A DNA stretch of 64,000 nt from Pantoea rwandensis (GCF_000759475.1 NZ_CP009454.1:1364001-1428000); one strand, 5' to 3'. Shown: positions 19,470 through 30,007, counted from the first letter of the stretch. Numbers and translations are program-made. The notes: generated from the sequence alone by a model not told the origin.

Positions 19470-20213
19470 ATGGATCTGGCATTAGTCACTGGCGGTAGCC
19501 GTGGCATAGGACGCGCAACAGCACTGATGTTGGCGCAGGCGGGCTATCGTGTTGCGGTCAATTATCGCCAGCGCATTACTGAGGCAGAGCAGGTGGTGGC
19601 AGAGATTGCAGCGCTGGGCGGCAGTGCATTCGCCATACAGGCCGATATTGCCATTGAAGCGGAAGTGGTACGCATGTTTCAGCAGCTTGATCAGCAGGCA
19701 GGCAACCTGCGCGTGCTGGTCAACAATGCCGGAATTTTGTTTACGCAGTGTCGCGTGGAAGATCTCGATGCTGAGCGTATTCAGCGCGTGTTCGCCACCA
19801 ACGTTACCGGCACCTTTATCTGCTGTCGGGAAGCGGTGAAGCGCATGAGTACCGCACACGGCGGGCAGGGCGGTTCGATAATCAATGTTTCCTCAGCGGC
19901 TGCACGTCTCGGTGCGCCGGGCGAGTATGTTGATTACGCGGCGTCAAAAGGGGCGATGGACACGCTGACTAAAGGCTTATCGCTGGAAGTGGCGGCGCAG
20001 GGCATTCGCGTCAATAGCGTGCGGCCGGGCTTAATCTATACCGAGATGCACGCCGATGGGGGTGAACCTGGCAGAGTCGATCGTGTAGCCCGTTCGCTGC
20101 CGATGCAGCGCGGTGGTCAGGCTGAAGAGATCGCCGCTGCAATTATCTGGCTGGCAAGTGATGCCGCTTCTTACGTCACCGGCACCTTTATCGATGCGGC
20201 AGGTGGTCGCTAA
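19470..20213 (+). CDS. ygfF: SDR-family oxidoreductase YgfF
   Basis: 247-residue short-chain dehydrogenase/reductase, colinear with E. coli YgfF. The cofactor motif TGGSRGIGRA begins at residue 7, NNAG is near residue 88, and the catalytic Ser-Tyr-Lys triad is in VSSAAARLG and YVDYAASKG. TGGAGG gives a good ribosome site. The physiological substrate is unknown. In E. coli bglA lies between gcvP and this gene; here it is absent. Confidence 0.9.
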   Translation: MDLALVTGGSRGIGRATALMLAQAGYRVAVNYRQRITEAEQVVAEIAALGGSAFAIQADIAIEAEVVRMFQQLDQQAGNLRVLVNNAGILFTQCRVEDLDAERIQRVFATNVTGTFICCREAVKRMSTAHGGQGGSIINVSSAAARLGAPGEYVDYAASKGAMDTLTKGLSLEVAAQGIRVNSVRPGLIYTEMHADGGEPGRVDRVARSLPMQRGGQAEEIAAAIIWLASDAASYVTGTFIDAAGGR

Positions 20214-20390
20214 TCTTCTGATTGACTATTTGACACTGAGGCGGCGTGATCGACAGCGCTGCCATCGGCTATTTGTCACACGCCTGTCATAGAATTATTT
20301 TAGCGTACATGTGTACTCTGAAATTTTTCCCGGTTACCCTGATGTTGATTAAAAACACAGTTCTTAACCCGTTTTCCAGGACGTTAGCGC

Positions 20391-21044
20391 ATGGCACAGA
20401 ATCGAATACTTGCTCAGGGTTACTCGGTAGCCGAAGAGATCGCCAACAGTATTAGCCACGGGATCGGCTGCATTTTCGGCGTTGTTGGGTTGGTGTTGTT
20501 GTTAACACAAGCCGTTGACATGCGCGCTGATGTCACTGCCATCACCAGTTACAGCCTGTATGGCGGCAGCATGATTTTGCTGTTTCTCGCCTCAACGCTC
20601 TATCACGCCATTCCGCACCAGAAAGCGAAATATTGGCTGAAGAAATTGGACCACTGCGCAATCTATTTACTGATCGCGGGCACCTATACACCTTTCCTGT
20701 TAGTGGGGCTGAAATCTCCGCTGGCGCAAGGATTGATGGTGGTGATCTGGAGCCTGGCGCTGGCAGGTATCATCTTCAAACTGACGATTGCCCACCGCTT
20801 TAAAGCGCTGTCGCTGGTCACCTATCTCAGCATGGGCTGGCTGTCGCTGGTGGTGATTTATCAGTTGGCGACCAAGCTGTCAGCCGGAGGTGTGTGGTTG
20901 CTGGCTGCGGGCGGGATTGTCTATTCGCTGGGAGTGATTTTCTATGTCTCGCGGCGTATTCCATATAATCACGCTATCTGGCATGGATTTGTGCTGGGCG
21001 GCAGCGTTTTACACTTCTGTGCGATCTACTTTTATGTAGCCTAA
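20391..21044 (+). CDS. yqfA: Hemolysin III-family / TrhA membrane protein YqfA
   Basis: 217-residue integral membrane protein with about seven helices, of the hemolysin III / PAQR-like family. The conserved SxxxH-type start (SISHGIGC), the internal STLYHAIPH and the C-terminal [16 protein letters not shown] carry the metal-binding histidines known for the superfamily. E. coli YqfA (TrhA) is linked to membrane energetics; the hemolysin label is historical. The 177-bp upstream gap from ygfF holds no other gene. Confidence 0.9.
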   Translation: MAQNRILAQGYSVAEEIANSISHGIGCIFGVVGLVLLLTQAVDMRADVTAITSYSLYGGSMILLFLASTLYHAIPHQKAKYWLKKLDHCAIYLLIAGTYTPFLLVGLKSPLAQGLMVVIWSLALAGIIFKLTIAHRFKALSLVTYLSMGWLSLVVIYQLATKLSAGGVWLLAAGGIVYSLGVIFYVSRRIPYNHAIWHGFVLGGSVLHFCAIYFYVA

Positions 21045-21066
21045 GCATGTTGCCATGTTGCCATGA

Positions 21067-21222
21067 CACCATAAATGACGTCATCAACCGGGTGCGATAA
21101 TCGGCCTGGTCGCCATAAATAGCGCCATCAACTGGGTGGAATACTCGGCCAGGTCGCCGTAAATGGCGTCATCAACCGGGTGTGATTTTCGGCAAAGTCG
21201 CCATAACTAGCGACTTTACGGG
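21067..21222. repeat. 44-bp tandem repeat, three and a half copies
   Basis: Units at 21067-21110, 21111-21154, 21155-21198 and a partial one at 21199-21222. Each begins with a small palindrome such as CGCCGTAAATGGCG and contains CATCAAC(C/T)GGGTG. The last copy forms GTCGC/GCGAC. The array lies between the convergent yqfA and ygfZ genes and holds no reading frame of note. Confidence 0.85.
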
Positions 21223-21275
21223 GGAAGCATGCGGGTTTTCCAGAGGTGCGCATGAATGCGCACCAGAAAGGCAAA

Positions 21276-22259
21276 TCAATCGACCAGTGAATACGGTAAT
21301 GGCTGAATGGTCAGCTTCCCGCCTTCATCACCTTCCACGCGCAGCACGCTGTCTGGCTCCAGATCGTTGTTCATCACCACCTGTACCCAAACGCTGCCGT
21401 CGTCCAGCTGCACACCGCTCAATACGGTGCCGGTGCGACGCCATTTGTCGCCCATCTGCAGCTCCATGGAACCGTCAGCCTGCGGTACTTTGCTGGCGCT
21501 ACCCGCCAGCCAGTAGAGCGCACGCTTATTGGCCCCGCGGAATTTAGCTCGCGCCACCATCTCCTGACCGGTGTAACAGCCTTTCTTAAAGCTAATCGCA
21601 TCCAGCGCCTGCAGGTTGGTTGCCTGCGGAATCAACTGCGCGCTGGTGGCGGTTTCAATCACCGGAATGCCCGCTTCAATATCCAGCGCCAGCCACTGCG
21701 TGCTGTCATTGAACTGTGCAGCACCGGCTAACTTTTCTTTCAACGTTTCTGCCTGAGCCAGCGTGGTCACCAGCAGGAAACGTTCGGCGGGGTGTTCAAA
21801 CCACAACAGCGTGCTCTCACCTTGTTGTACCACCGGTGTTTCTGCATCTGGCAGGGTGGCAAACACATCAGCCAGTGCCGTGCGTGCCTGAAAACCGGCC
21901 ACACCCAGCAGCACTGCATCATCATCGGCAGCGATGGTGACTTTGGCGAACACCGCATATTTCTTCAGTTCGTTAAGCTGCTGTTCACGCAGATTACGGC
22001 GAACGATGTAGGCGTAACCTTCGCCGCGGTGGAACAGACGCAGGTTGCTCCACATTTTACCTTTTGCGTCGCAATGGGCTGCCGGACGATGCTGGGTGGC
22101 GTCCATTGCTGCAACATCTAAAGTGACCTGGCCTTGCAGATATGAGGTACTGTCTTTGCCCTGCACTGACACCAGCGCCCACTCGTCGAGGGAGATCAGG
22201 GTTAATGGCAGGCGTGATGCCGCAGCAGGCTGGCGTGGCGGAAGGGTGAAAATCGGCAT
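21276..22259 (-). CDS. ygfZ: tRNA-modifying/Fe-S maturation protein YgfZ
   Basis: 327-residue folate-binding protein of the GcvT-like YgfZ/IBA57 family. It supports assembly of a subset of Fe-S enzymes, including MiaB. The signature [17 protein letters not shown] with its essential cysteine is present. The start [11 protein letters not shown] matches the E. coli N-terminus; a longer frame upstream is not supported. It is divergent from sdhE. Confidence 0.94.
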   Translation of the reverse strand: MPIFTLPPRQPAAASRLPLTLISLDEWALVSVQGKDSTSYLQGQVTLDVAAMDATQHRPAAHCDAKGKMWSNLRLFHRGEGYAYIVRRNLREQQLNELKKYAVFAKVTIAADDDAVLLGVAGFQARTALADVFATLPDAETPVVQQGESTLLWFEHPAERFLLVTTLAQAETLKEKLAGAAQFNDSTQWLALDIEAGIPVIETATSAQLIPQATNLQALDAISFKKGCYTGQEMVARAKFRGANKRALYWLAGSASKVPQADGSMELQMGDKWRRTGTVLSGVQLDDGSVWVQVVMNNDLEPDSVLRVEGDEGGKLTIQPLPYSLVD

Positions 22260-22338
22260 GGGTGCGTCCTGATTAATAACAATATTGCTTCCAATGTTAA
22301 AAGAGCAGTGCTGCTTTGCAACCTGTTTACCTAATCTG

Positions 22339-22396
22339 GCGCACAAATCGCGTGATAACCCTGCAATGGGTAGAACTGTTGTGCGCAATATCACGC
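22339..22396. promoter_or_regulatory. Two interlocked inverted repeats between ygfZ and sdhE
   Basis: GCGCACAA (22339-22346) is complementary to TTGTGCGC (22379-22386), and GCGTGATA (22350-22357) to TATCACGC (22389-22396). The order A-B-A'-B' cannot form two nested hairpins; it gives either a pseudoknot or a pair of binding sites in opposite orientation. It lies in the 218-bp divergent promoter region. Confidence 0.45.
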
Positions 22397-22477
22397 AGCA
22401 TTCAGCGCTGCGCCTGCAGGCAGAGAAAAAAGCAGGTACACTGAGCGCCACTGTTTTCAGCCATGGAAAAAAGACAC

Positions 22478-22744
22478 ATGGAAATTCATGATAAAGCTCG
22501 CGTTCAGTGGGCGTGCCGTCGCGGCATGCTGGAGCTGGATGTCTCCATCATGCCGTTCTTCAAATACGAATATGATTCGCTCACTGACACCGATAAGCAG
22601 GTGTTTATCGCCCTGCTCAAGAGTGACGATCCTGACCTGTTTAACTGGTTGATGAACCACGGCGAACCCGCTGACCCAGAGTTCAAGCGTATGGTGCAAC
22701 TGATTCAGCAGCGCAACCGTGAACGCGGACCGGTTCCAATGTGA
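22478..22744 (+). CDS. sdhE: FAD assembly factor SdhE
   Basis: 88 residues, as in E. coli. SdhE helps attach FAD covalently to succinate dehydrogenase SdhA and fumarate reductase FrdA. The essential RGxxE motif is Arg15-Gly16-x-x-Glu19, followed by LDVSIMPFF. The start at 22478 ([16 protein letters not shown]) fits the family; an in-frame ATG five codons upstream would add residues other members lack. The next gene overlaps its end by 26 bases. Confidence 0.94.
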   Translation: MEIHDKARVQWACRRGMLELDVSIMPFFKYEYDSLTDTDKQVFIALLKSDDPDLFNWLMNHGEPADPEFKRMVQLIQQRNRERGPVPM

Positions 22745-23120
22745 TGTGCAGCCGTCACGCAGCGCTCGGGCGCTTAACGTGACGCTGTATGTGCTGGTCA
22801 CCGTTTGGCTGTTGAGTCTTGAGTGGCCCGAGGGCGTGGTGTGGGGCCAAGCCCCACTGCTGATTCTGATGCTGCTGGAGTGTGGGCGCAATGAACGTCG
22901 GCTCAGGCAGCGCACCGGTCGCTTAGGGCTGGATGAACAGGGTGACTGGCATTGGCGTGGAACGCGCTGGCAATTAGCGCGGCAGGCAGATTGGTTGCCT
23001 TTCGGCGTTTTGTTGACGTTGCAAAATCAGCAGGGCAAGCGCTGGCGGCTGTGGTTGATGATGGATAACCTGCCGCCCTATGCATGGCGCTCACTGCGCG
23101 CCTGCTTGTTTTCTGCGTGA
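22719..23120 (+). CDS. ygfX: Membrane protein YgfX (CptA), toxin-like partner of SdhE
   Basis: 133 residues from a GTG start inside the end of sdhE. Two adjacent hydrophobic segments near residues 20-50 are followed by a basic, tryptophan-rich tail. E. coli YgfX was reported as a toxin affecting MreB and FtsZ, with SdhE as antitoxin; others describe a role in prodigiosin and flavinylation, so the label is debated. The GTG is the nearest start that covers the region aligning with E. coli residue 1; exact start is uncertain. Confidence 0.8.
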   Translation: MNADRFQCDVQPSRSARALNVTLYVLVTVWLLSLEWPEGVVWGQAPLLILMLLECGRNERRLRQRTGRLGLDEQGDWHWRGTRWQLARQADWLPFGVLLTLQNQQGKRWRLWLMMDNLPPYAWRSLRACLFSA

Positions 23121-23135
23121 CAGAGATGCGCCGCG

Positions 23136-23654
23136 TTAAAGCAGTGCGGCCGTTTCCGTCAGAATCTGTTCGCACCACTGTTCGACACGATCTTCACTCA
23201 GCTCGAACTGATTCACGTCGTCTAGTGCCAGGCCGACAAACTGGGTGCCGTCAGCCGTGAGTGGCTTTTTGCTGGCAAATTCATAGCCTTCCAGCGGCCA
23301 GTAACCGACAAACTGCACGCCCATTGGCTGCAGCAACTCATGCAACATGCCGAGTGCATCTAAGAACCATTCTGAATATTCGGCCTGATCGCCCATGCCG
23401 TACAGCGCGACAATTTTTCCTTGCAAATTCAGCGCGGACAGTTGCTGCCACACCGCTTCCCAGTCCTCCTGCAACTCACCGAAATCCCAGGTGGGAATGC
23501 CGAGGATCAGCAAATCGTACTGCTCCATCAGCGAGGGATCTTCATCTTTGAGGTTGTGCAGCGTGACTAACTCTTCACCGATAAAATCGCGAATCTTCTC
23601 CGCCGTCATCTCGGTGTAACAGGTACTTGAACCGTAAAACAGACCGATATTCAT
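23136..23654 (-). CDS. fldB: Flavodoxin 2
   Basis: 172-residue flavodoxin. The FMN phosphate loop is YGSSTCYTE near residue 8, and the flavin-contact loops are [12 protein letters not shown] and [13 protein letters not shown]. The protein is an acidic cytoplasmic electron carrier. In E. coli fldB is in the SoxRS regulon. It is convergent with ygfX and divergent from xerD. Confidence 0.95.
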   Translation of the reverse strand: MNIGLFYGSSTCYTEMTAEKIRDFIGEELVTLHNLKDEDPSLMEQYDLLILGIPTWDFGELQEDWEAVWQQLSALNLQGKIVALYGMGDQAEYSEWFLDALGMLHELLQPMGVQFVGYWPLEGYEFASKKPLTADGTQFVGLALDDVNQFELSEDRVEQWCEQILTETAALL

Positions 23655-23756
23655 GCAATTAATGCTCTGACTGAAACTCACTTTGGCGCAATTGTACCAG
23701 AAGCAGGTGACTTTCAGGCATAATGAGCACGATTTCACACGTGTTTGGGGGGAACC

Positions 23757-24650
23757 GTGCAGGATAGCGATCTGATTGAACAATTTCTGGATGCGCTCTG
23801 GATTGAGCGTAACCTGGCGCAAAATACCCTTGCGTCCTACCGCCAGGATTTGCAAACGCTCACCGGCTGGTTACACCACCACGAACGCACGCTGCTGACG
23901 CTGGAAGCGCTTGACCTGCAGCAGTTTCTCGCCGAACGCGTCGAAGGCGGCTACAAGGCCACCAGTTCTGCGCGTACGCTCAGCGCGATGCGCCGTCTGT
24001 TTCAATACCTCTATCGCGAAAAACTGCGTAGTGATGACCCGAGCGCACTGCTCTCCGCGCCCAAACTGCCGCAGCGATTGCCAAAAGACCTTAGTGAGAA
24101 CCAGGTAGAACGTCTGCTGCAGGCACCGAGTATTGATGTGCCGCTTGAGCTACGTGACAAAGCGATGCTGGAACTGCTGTATGCCACCGGTTTACGCGTT
24201 TCGGAGCTGGTAGGCTTAACCCTCAGCGACATCAGTTTGCGTCAGGGTGTGGTGCGTGTGATTGGTAAAGGTAATAAAGAGCGACTTGTGCCATTAGGTG
24301 AAGAAGCGATTTACTGGCTGGAGCACTATATGGCGCACGGTCGGCCGTGGTTGTTGAATGGGCAAACACTGGATGTGATGTTCCCCAGTAACCGCGCGCA
24401 ACAAATGACGCGTCAGACTTTCTGGCATCGCATCAAACACTATGCCACCCTTGCCGGTATCGACAGCGAAAAGCTATCACCACACGTGCTTCGCCACGCA
24501 TTTGCCACACATTTACTGAACCACGGTGCGGATTTGCGCGTCGTACAGATGTTGCTGGGACACAGCGACCTCTCCACCACCCAAATTTATACGCATGTGG
24601 CCACTGAGCGCCTGCGTCAGTTACATCAACAGCATCATCCGCGTGCTTGA
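23757..24650 (+). CDS. xerD: Site-specific tyrosine recombinase XerD
   Basis: 297 residues (E. coli 298). With XerC it resolves chromosome dimers at dif under FtsK control. The catalytic residues are visible: Arg in [10 protein letters not shown], Lys in [10 protein letters not shown], His and Arg in [14 protein letters not shown], His in LLGHSDLS, and Tyr in TQIYTHV. The GTG at 23757 follows GGGGGG and gives a family-length protein; a TTG four codons upstream is less likely. It forms an operon with dsbC and recJ, as in E. coli. Confidence 0.95.
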   Translation: MQDSDLIEQFLDALWIERNLAQNTLASYRQDLQTLTGWLHHHERTLLTLEALDLQQFLAERVEGGYKATSSARTLSAMRRLFQYLYREKLRSDDPSALLSAPKLPQRLPKDLSENQVERLLQAPSIDVPLELRDKAMLELLYATGLRVSELVGLTLSDISLRQGVVRVIGKGNKERLVPLGEEAIYWLEHYMAHGRPWLLNGQTLDVMFPSNRAQQMTRQTFWHRIKHYATLAGIDSEKLSPHVLRHAFATHLLNHGADLRVVQMLLGHSDLSTTQIYTHVATERLRQLHQQHHPRA

Positions 24651-24672
24651 ACCGCGGCAACAAGGAATTGAG

Positions 24673-25386
24673 ATGAAAAAACAGTTAACGATGCTGGCAT
24701 TGCTGGTCAGCGCCTTTGCCGGTCTGGCTCATGCCGATGACAGCGCCATTCAGCAGGCCCTGAAAAAACTCGGTTTGCAGCAGACCGAAATTCAGCCTTC
24801 ACCGCTGCCAGGCATGAAAACCGTGCTGACCGAGAGCGGTGTGCTGTACGTCTCTGAAGATGGTAAACACATGATTCAGGGCCCGCTGTACGATGTCAGC
24901 GGTGCACAGCCGGTGAACGTGACTAACCAACTGCTGGACAAAAAAATGAACGCGCTGGCGCCGGAGATGATCGTCTATAAAGCGCCAAAAGAGCAGCATG
25001 TGATTACCGTGTTTACCGATATCACCTGTGGCTACTGCCACAAGCTGCATGAGCAGATAGCCGACTACAATGCGCTGGGCATCACCGTTCGTTACCTGGC
25101 CTTCCCGCGTGAAGGTTTGCACGGCCAGGTGGAAAAAGCCATGCGCGCCGTTTGGTGCAGTGCCGATCGCAACAAGGCCTTTGATGCCGCGATGAAGGGC
25201 GATGTACCGCAAATGGATGCGCCAGCGACCTGTAAGATCAATCTGGATAAGCATTACCAACTCGGCATCCTGTATGGCATTCAGGGCACCCCAGCGATTC
25301 TCACCGAGACCGGCGCGATGATCCCGGGCTATCAAGGTCCGCAGGAGCTCAAACAAGTTCTTGATGGTCAGAAGCGGGGCGGTTAA
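24673..25386 (+). CDS. dsbC: Thiol:disulfide interchange protein DsbC
   Basis: 237 residues with a signal peptide (about 1-21, ending AHA). DsbC is a periplasmic dimeric disulfide isomerase, kept reduced by DsbD. The thioredoxin-fold active site CGYC is in TDITCGYCHKLHEQ, and a second, structural cysteine pair follows (VWCSAD and PATCKIN). The N-terminal dimerisation domain is present. The ATG at 24673 has AAGGAATTG upstream. Confidence 0.96.
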   Translation: MKKQLTMLALLVSAFAGLAHADDSAIQQALKKLGLQQTEIQPSPLPGMKTVLTESGVLYVSEDGKHMIQGPLYDVSGAQPVNVTNQLLDKKMNALAPEMIVYKAPKEQHVITVFTDITCGYCHKLHEQIADYNALGITVRYLAFPREGLHGQVEKAMRAVWCSADRNKAFDAAMKGDVPQMDAPATCKINLDKHYQLGILYGIQGTPAILTETGAMIPGYQGPQELKQVLDGQKRGG

Positions 25387-25392
25387 TTCACA

Positions 25393-27120
25393 GTGATGCA
25401 TTCTGTCGAACTGCGTCGGCGTGAAATTCAGGCTGACGCCAGCTTACCTGATACCTTACCCCCGTTACTGCGCCGTTTATACCTGCAACGCGGTGTCAAA
25501 GAGGCTGCTGAGCTAGAGCGTGGTGCAAAACATCTGCTGCCGTGGCAAACCCTGGGTGGCATCGATCAAGCGGTAGCCTTACTGCGTCAGATGCTGGAAA
25601 CAGGCCGCCGTATTGTGGTGGTCGGTGATTTTGATGCCGATGGCGCAACCAGCACCGCATTAACCGTCTTAGCGCTGCGCAGCATGGGCGGAAACGTCGA
25701 TTATCTGGTGCCAAACCGCTTTGAGGATGGCTACGGCCTGAGTCCTGAAGTGGTCGAACAGGCACGTGCGCGTGGTGCGGAGATGATTCTCACCGTGGAT
25801 AACGGCATCTCTTCCCATGCAGGCGTAGAAACCGCCCATCAGCACGGTATTCCCGTGCTGATCACCGATCACCACTTGCCAGGCGAAACGTTGCCAGCAG
25901 CGGAAGCGATCGTTAACCCGAATCTCAATGACAGCGCATTCCCTTCGCGTTCGTTAGCGGGTGTGGGCGTGGCGTTTTATCTGATGCTGGCGCTGCGTGC
26001 GCACCTGCGTTTGCAGAACTGGTTTAGTGATGGCCGAAACGAACCTAATCTGGCGGAGTGGCTGGATCTGGTCGCGCTAGGTACGGTGGCTGACGTGGTG
26101 CCGCTGGATGCCAATAACCGCATTTTGGTGTGGCAGGGCTTGAGCCGCATCCGCGCCGGAAAATGCCGGGCGGGTATCCGCGCGCTGCTGGAGATCGCCA
26201 ACCGCGATGCGCGTCAACTGGCGGCCAGCGACCTCGGTTTTGCCGTCGGGCCTCGCCTCAATGCAGCCGGTCGACTGGATGATATGTCGGTCGGCGTGGC
26301 ACTGCTGCTCACCGAAGACATTGCGCAGGCGCGCATGCTTGCCAACGAGCTTGATGCGCTGAACCAGACGCGCAAAGAGATTGAGCAGGGCATGAAGAGC
26401 GAAGCGCTGGCGCTGTGCGATGAGCTGGAACGCCAGCACACCGATCTGCCGCTGGGGCTGGCCTTCTATCATCCCGAATGGCATCAGGGCGTGGTCGGCA
26501 TTCTGGCATCACGGTTGAAAGAGCGTTTCCATCGTCCGGTCATCGCCTTCGCCCCAGCCGGCGATGGCACGCTAAAAGGCTCGGGTCGTTCGATTGCCGG
26601 CTTGCATTTACGTGATGCGCTGGAGCGTCTCGATACGCTCTATCCCGGCATGATGATGAAGTTTGGGGGCCACGCGATGGCGGCGGGCCTGTCGCTGGAA
26701 ACCGAAAAATACGAACTGTTCCGCGAGCGCTTTGCTGCGCTGATCGACGAATGGCTGGATGGCGAAGCGCTGCAGGGCGTGATCTGGTCTGATGGCGAAC
26801 TGCACGCACAGGAGTTCACGCTGCATACCGCCGAAATGCTGCGTGAAGCCGGCCCGTGGGGCCAGACGTTCCCGGAACCGGTGTTTGATGGCCAGTTCAA
26901 ACTGCTGCAACAAAAGCTGGTGGGCGAGCGTCACCTGAAGGTCATGATTGAGCCACTGGGCGGCGGACCGCTACTGGATGGTATCGCGTTTAACGTTGAT
27001 ACTACCTTGTGGCCGGATACCAGCGTGCGCCAGGTGAAGCTGGCCTACAAACTCGATATCAACGAATACCGTGGCAACCGCTCGGTTCAACTGATTATCG
27101 ACCATATCTGGCCGGTATAA
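25393..27120 (+). CDS. recJ: Single-stranded-DNA-specific exonuclease RecJ
   Basis: 575 residues, a 5'-3' ssDNA exonuclease of the DHH family used in recombination, mismatch and base excision repair. Metal-binding motifs are VVGDFDADGATST and ITDHHLPGE; the DHHA1 part contains KGSGRSIAGLHLRDAL and GGHAMAAG. The start is a GTG at 25393 directly before an ATG (25396), with no clear ribosome site; weak starts are known for recJ. It is seven bases after dsbC. Confidence 0.95.
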   Translation: MMHSVELRRREIQADASLPDTLPPLLRRLYLQRGVKEAAELERGAKHLLPWQTLGGIDQAVALLRQMLETGRRIVVVGDFDADGATSTALTVLALRSMGGNVDYLVPNRFEDGYGLSPEVVEQARARGAEMILTVDNGISSHAGVETAHQHGIPVLITDHHLPGETLPAAEAIVNPNLNDSAFPSRSLAGVGVAFYLMLALRAHLRLQNWFSDGRNEPNLAEWLDLVALGTVADVVPLDANNRILVWQGLSRIRAGKCRAGIRALLEIANRDARQLAASDLGFAVGPRLNAAGRLDDMSVGVALLLTEDIAQARMLANELDALNQTRKEIEQGMKSEALALCDELERQHTDLPLGLAFYHPEWHQGVVGILASRLKERFHRPVIAFAPAGDGTLKGSGRSIAGLHLRDALERLDTLYPGMMMKFGGHAMAAGLSLETEKYELFRERFAALIDEWLDGEALQGVIWSDGELHAQEFTLHTAEMLREAGPWGQTFPEPVFDGQFKLLQQKLVGERHLKVMIEPLGGGPLLDGIAFNVDTTLWPDTSVRQVKLAYKLDINEYRGNRSVQLIIDHIWPV

Positions 27121-27134
27121 CCGCGTCATTCATT

Positions 27135-27158
27135 CGGGTGCGTGTAAAAGCGCACCCG
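27135..27158 (+). terminator. Hairpin after recJ
   Basis: CGGGTGCG (27135-27142) pairs with CGCACCCG (27151-27158) around an 8-base loop. There is no T-run after it, so it may need Rho or act as an mRNA end-stabiliser. Confidence 0.45.
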
Positions 27159-27343
27159 GTAACCTGCTGCGAGTGACCCTGGCTCGCCATTGTTGGTCAC
27201 CGAATCCCTTTCGGCGCATAAAAACCTATTCTGTTGCGCTATCTCGCATACCTGCAATGCTACAAAGTACGCGCAGTTTCGGGTAAACTAGCGCGTTACT
27301 TTTTATCTCCTTTCACCGAATCGTCAAAAAAGACTGAAAAGCC

Positions 27344-28442
27344 ATGTTTGAAATTAATCCGGTCAAAAATCGTATTCAAGACCTCACTGAGCGCAGCGAC
27401 GTTCTTAGGGGGTATCTTTGACTATGATGCCAAGAAAGAACGCCTCGAAGAAGTAAACGCCGAGCTGGAACAGCCTGACGTCTGGAACGAACCTGAACGC
27501 GCGCAGGCGCTGGGTAAAGAACGCGCTTCGCTGGAAGCGGTAGTAGAAACCTTAGATCACATGCGTCAGGGCCTGGAAGATGTGCAGGGCTTGCTGGATC
27601 TGGCGGTGGAAGCCGATGACGAAGAGACCTTCAACGAAGCCGTTATCGAACTGGATGGTTTAGAAGCCAAGCTGGGCGAACTCGAATTCCGCCGCATGTT
27701 CTCAGGCGAGTATGACAGCGCCGACTGCTACATGGATATTCAGGCCGGTTCTGGCGGCACCGAAGCGCAAGACTGGGCCAGCATGCTGCTGCGCATGTAT
27801 CTGCGCTGGGCGGAAGCCAAAGGGTATAAAACCGAAATTATCGAAGAGTCAGACGGTGAAGTGGCCGGGACCAAATCCGCCACCATTAAAATCATCGGTG
27901 ACTACGCGTTTGGCTGGCTGCGTACCGAAACCGGCGTCCATCGCCTGGTGCGTAAGAGCCCATTTGACTCCGGCGGCCGTCGTCATACCTCCTTCAGTTC
28001 GGTGTTTATCTACCCGGAAGTGGATGACAACATCGATATCGACATCAATCCGGCCGATCTGCGTATCGACGTTTACCGTGCCTCGGGTGCGGGTGGTCAG
28101 CACGTTAACAAAACCGAGTCTGCAGTGCGTATTACCCACTTGCCGACCAACATTGTGGTGCAGTGCCAGAATGACCGTTCACAGCACAAGAACAAAGATC
28201 AAGCTTTCAAGCAGTTGCGTGCGAAGCTGTACGAATATGAGATGCAGAAGAAAAACGCTGACAAGCAGGCCGCGGAAGACAACAAGTCCGATATCGGCTG
28301 GGGCAGTCAGATTCGCTCATACGTACTCGACGATTCGCGTATCAAAGATCTGCGCACCGGCGTAGAGACGCGCAACACCCAGGCGGTGCTGGATGGCGAC
28401 ATCGACCGCTTCATTGAAGCAAGTTTAAAAGCAGGGTTATAA
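27344..28442 (+). CDS. prfB: Peptide chain release factor 2, with programmed +1 frameshift
   Basis: RF2 releases peptides at UGA and UAA. Codons 1-25 are in one frame (27344-27418), then an in-frame TGA at 27419; ribosomes skip one T and continue from 27420, giving 365 residues, exactly the E. coli length. GGQ at residues 250-252 ([13 protein letters not shown]) catalyses hydrolysis and SPFDSGG reads the stop codon. Residue 246 is alanine, the form of most bacteria, rather than the threonine of E. coli K-12. It is followed closely by lysS, as in E. coli. Confidence 0.97.
27407..27421 (+). promoter_or_regulatory. RF2 programmed +1 frameshift site
   Basis: AGGGGG (27407-27412), an internal Shine-Dalgarno-like element, is three bases before the slippery CTT codon (27416-27418) and the TGA stop (27419-27421), which is followed by C. 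This is the canonical arrangement: low RF2 leaves the UGA unread and allows the shift, so RF2 controls its own synthesis. Confidence 0.97.
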
Positions 28443-28451
28443 GGAACCGAC

Positions 28452-29972
28452 ATGTCTGAACAACAACCGCAGAGCGCTGATGCCGCCCTTGAGTTAAACA
28501 ACGAACTGAAAGCGCGTCGCGAAAAACTCAGCGCGCTGCGTGAAAAGGGCATCGCGTTTCCTAACGATTTCCGCCGCGATACCACGTCAGATGTGCTGCA
28601 CGCCAGCTATGACGCCAAAGAGAACGAAGAGCTGGAAGCGCTCGGCGTTGAAGTGAGCGTGGCCGGCCGCATGATGACCCGCCGCATCATGGGTAAAGCC
28701 TCTTTTGCTACGCTGCAGGACGTTGGCGGCCAGATTCAGATCTACGTTTCACGTGACGATCTGCCAGAAGGCGTTTACAACGAGCAGTTCAAAAAGTGGG
28801 ATCTCGGCGATATCCTTGGCGCGCGCGGTAAGTTGTTCAAGACCAAAACCGGTGAGCTGTCGATCCACATCACTGAACTGCGTCTGCTGACCAAAGCGCT
28901 GCGTCCGCTGCCGGATAAATTCCACGGCCTGGCCGACCAGGAAACCCGTTATCGTCAGCGTTATCTCGATCTGATCTCTAACGACGAATCACGTAACACC
29001 TTTAAAGTGCGCTCAAAAATCATGGCCGGCATCCGTCAGTTCATGGTGAATCGCGACTTTATGGAAGTGGAAACGCCGATGATGCAGGTGATCCCTGGCG
29101 GCGCGTCAGCCCGTCCGTTCATCACCCATCACAATGCGCTCGACATCGATATGTACCTGCGTATTGCACCGGAGCTGTATCTGAAGCGTCTGGTCGTCGG
29201 CGGCTTCGATCGCGTGTTCGAGATCAACCGTAACTTCCGTAACGAAGGTATTTCGCCACGTCATAACCCAGAGTTCACCATGATGGAACTCTATATGGCG
29301 TATGCGGATTACAAAGATCTGATCGAACTGACTGAAAGCCTGTTCCGCACCCTGGCGCAGGACGTGCTGGGCACCACGGAAGTGCCTTACGGTGACCACA
29401 GCTTCGATTTCGGCAAGCCATTTGAGAAGCTCACCATGCGTGAAGCGATCAAGAAATACCGTCCGGAAACCGACCTGAACGATCTGGAAGACTTTGATAA
29501 AGCTGTCGCGATTGCCAAATCGCTGCACATCAAAGTGGAAAAGAGCTGGGGTCTGGGCCGCGTGGTGACCGAGATCTTCGAGGAAACCGCAGAAGCACAT
29601 CTGATTCAGCCAACCTTCATTACCGAATACCCGGCTGAAGTGTCACCACTGGCACGTCGTAACGACGAGAACCCGGAAATCACTGACCGCTTTGAGTTCT
29701 TCATCGGCGGCCGTGAAATCGGTAACGGCTTCTCCGAGCTGAACGATGCAGAAGATCAGGCTGAGCGTTTCCTTCAGCAGGTGAATGCAAAAGACGCGGG
29801 CGATGACGAAGCGATGTTCTACGACGAAGACTACGTCACCGCACTGGAACACGGCCTGCCGCCAACTGCAGGTCTGGGCATCGGTATCGACCGTATGGTA
29901 ATGCTGTTCACCAACAGCCACACCATCCGTGACGTGATCCTGTTCCCTGCACTGCGTCCAAGCAGTAAATAA
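28452..29972 (+). CDS. lysS: Lysyl-tRNA synthetase
   Basis: 506-residue class II aminoacyl-tRNA synthetase. The N-terminal OB-fold anticodon-binding domain is followed by a catalytic domain with motif 2 ([20 protein letters not shown]) and motif 3 ([12 protein letters not shown]). It lies nine bases after prfB with AAGGAA upstream, as in the E. coli prfB-lysS operon. A strong terminator follows. Confidence 0.97.
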   Translation: MSEQQPQSADAALELNNELKARREKLSALREKGIAFPNDFRRDTTSDVLHASYDAKENEELEALGVEVSVAGRMMTRRIMGKASFATLQDVGGQIQIYVSRDDLPEGVYNEQFKKWDLGDILGARGKLFKTKTGELSIHITELRLLTKALRPLPDKFHGLADQETRYRQRYLDLISNDESRNTFKVRSKIMAGIRQFMVNRDFMEVETPMMQVIPGGASARPFITHHNALDIDMYLRIAPELYLKRLVVGGFDRVFEINRNFRNEGISPRHNPEFTMMELYMAYADYKDLIELTESLFRTLAQDVLGTTEVPYGDHSFDFGKPFEKLTMREAIKKYRPETDLNDLEDFDKAVAIAKSLHIKVEKSWGLGRVVTEIFEETAEAHLIQPTFITEYPAEVSPLARRNDENPEITDRFEFFIGGREIGNGFSELNDAEDQAERFLQQVNAKDAGDDEAMFYDEDYVTALEHGLPPTAGLGIGIDRMVMLFTNSHTIRDVILFPALRPSSK

Positions 29973-30007
29973 GGCAAAACCTGCGCACTTTGCAGTGAGC
30001 CTATAGA

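Noticed and set aside
27419..27421. In-frame TGA in prfB as a disabling mutation or sequencing error
   Set aside because: It is the conserved programmed frameshift stop with its Shine-Dalgarno-like element and slippery codon.
27234..28442. Single uninterrupted prfB frame starting upstream at 27234
   Set aside because: The true start is the ATG at 27344 in another frame, with the known +1 shift at 27418; the upstream part is not RF2 sequence.
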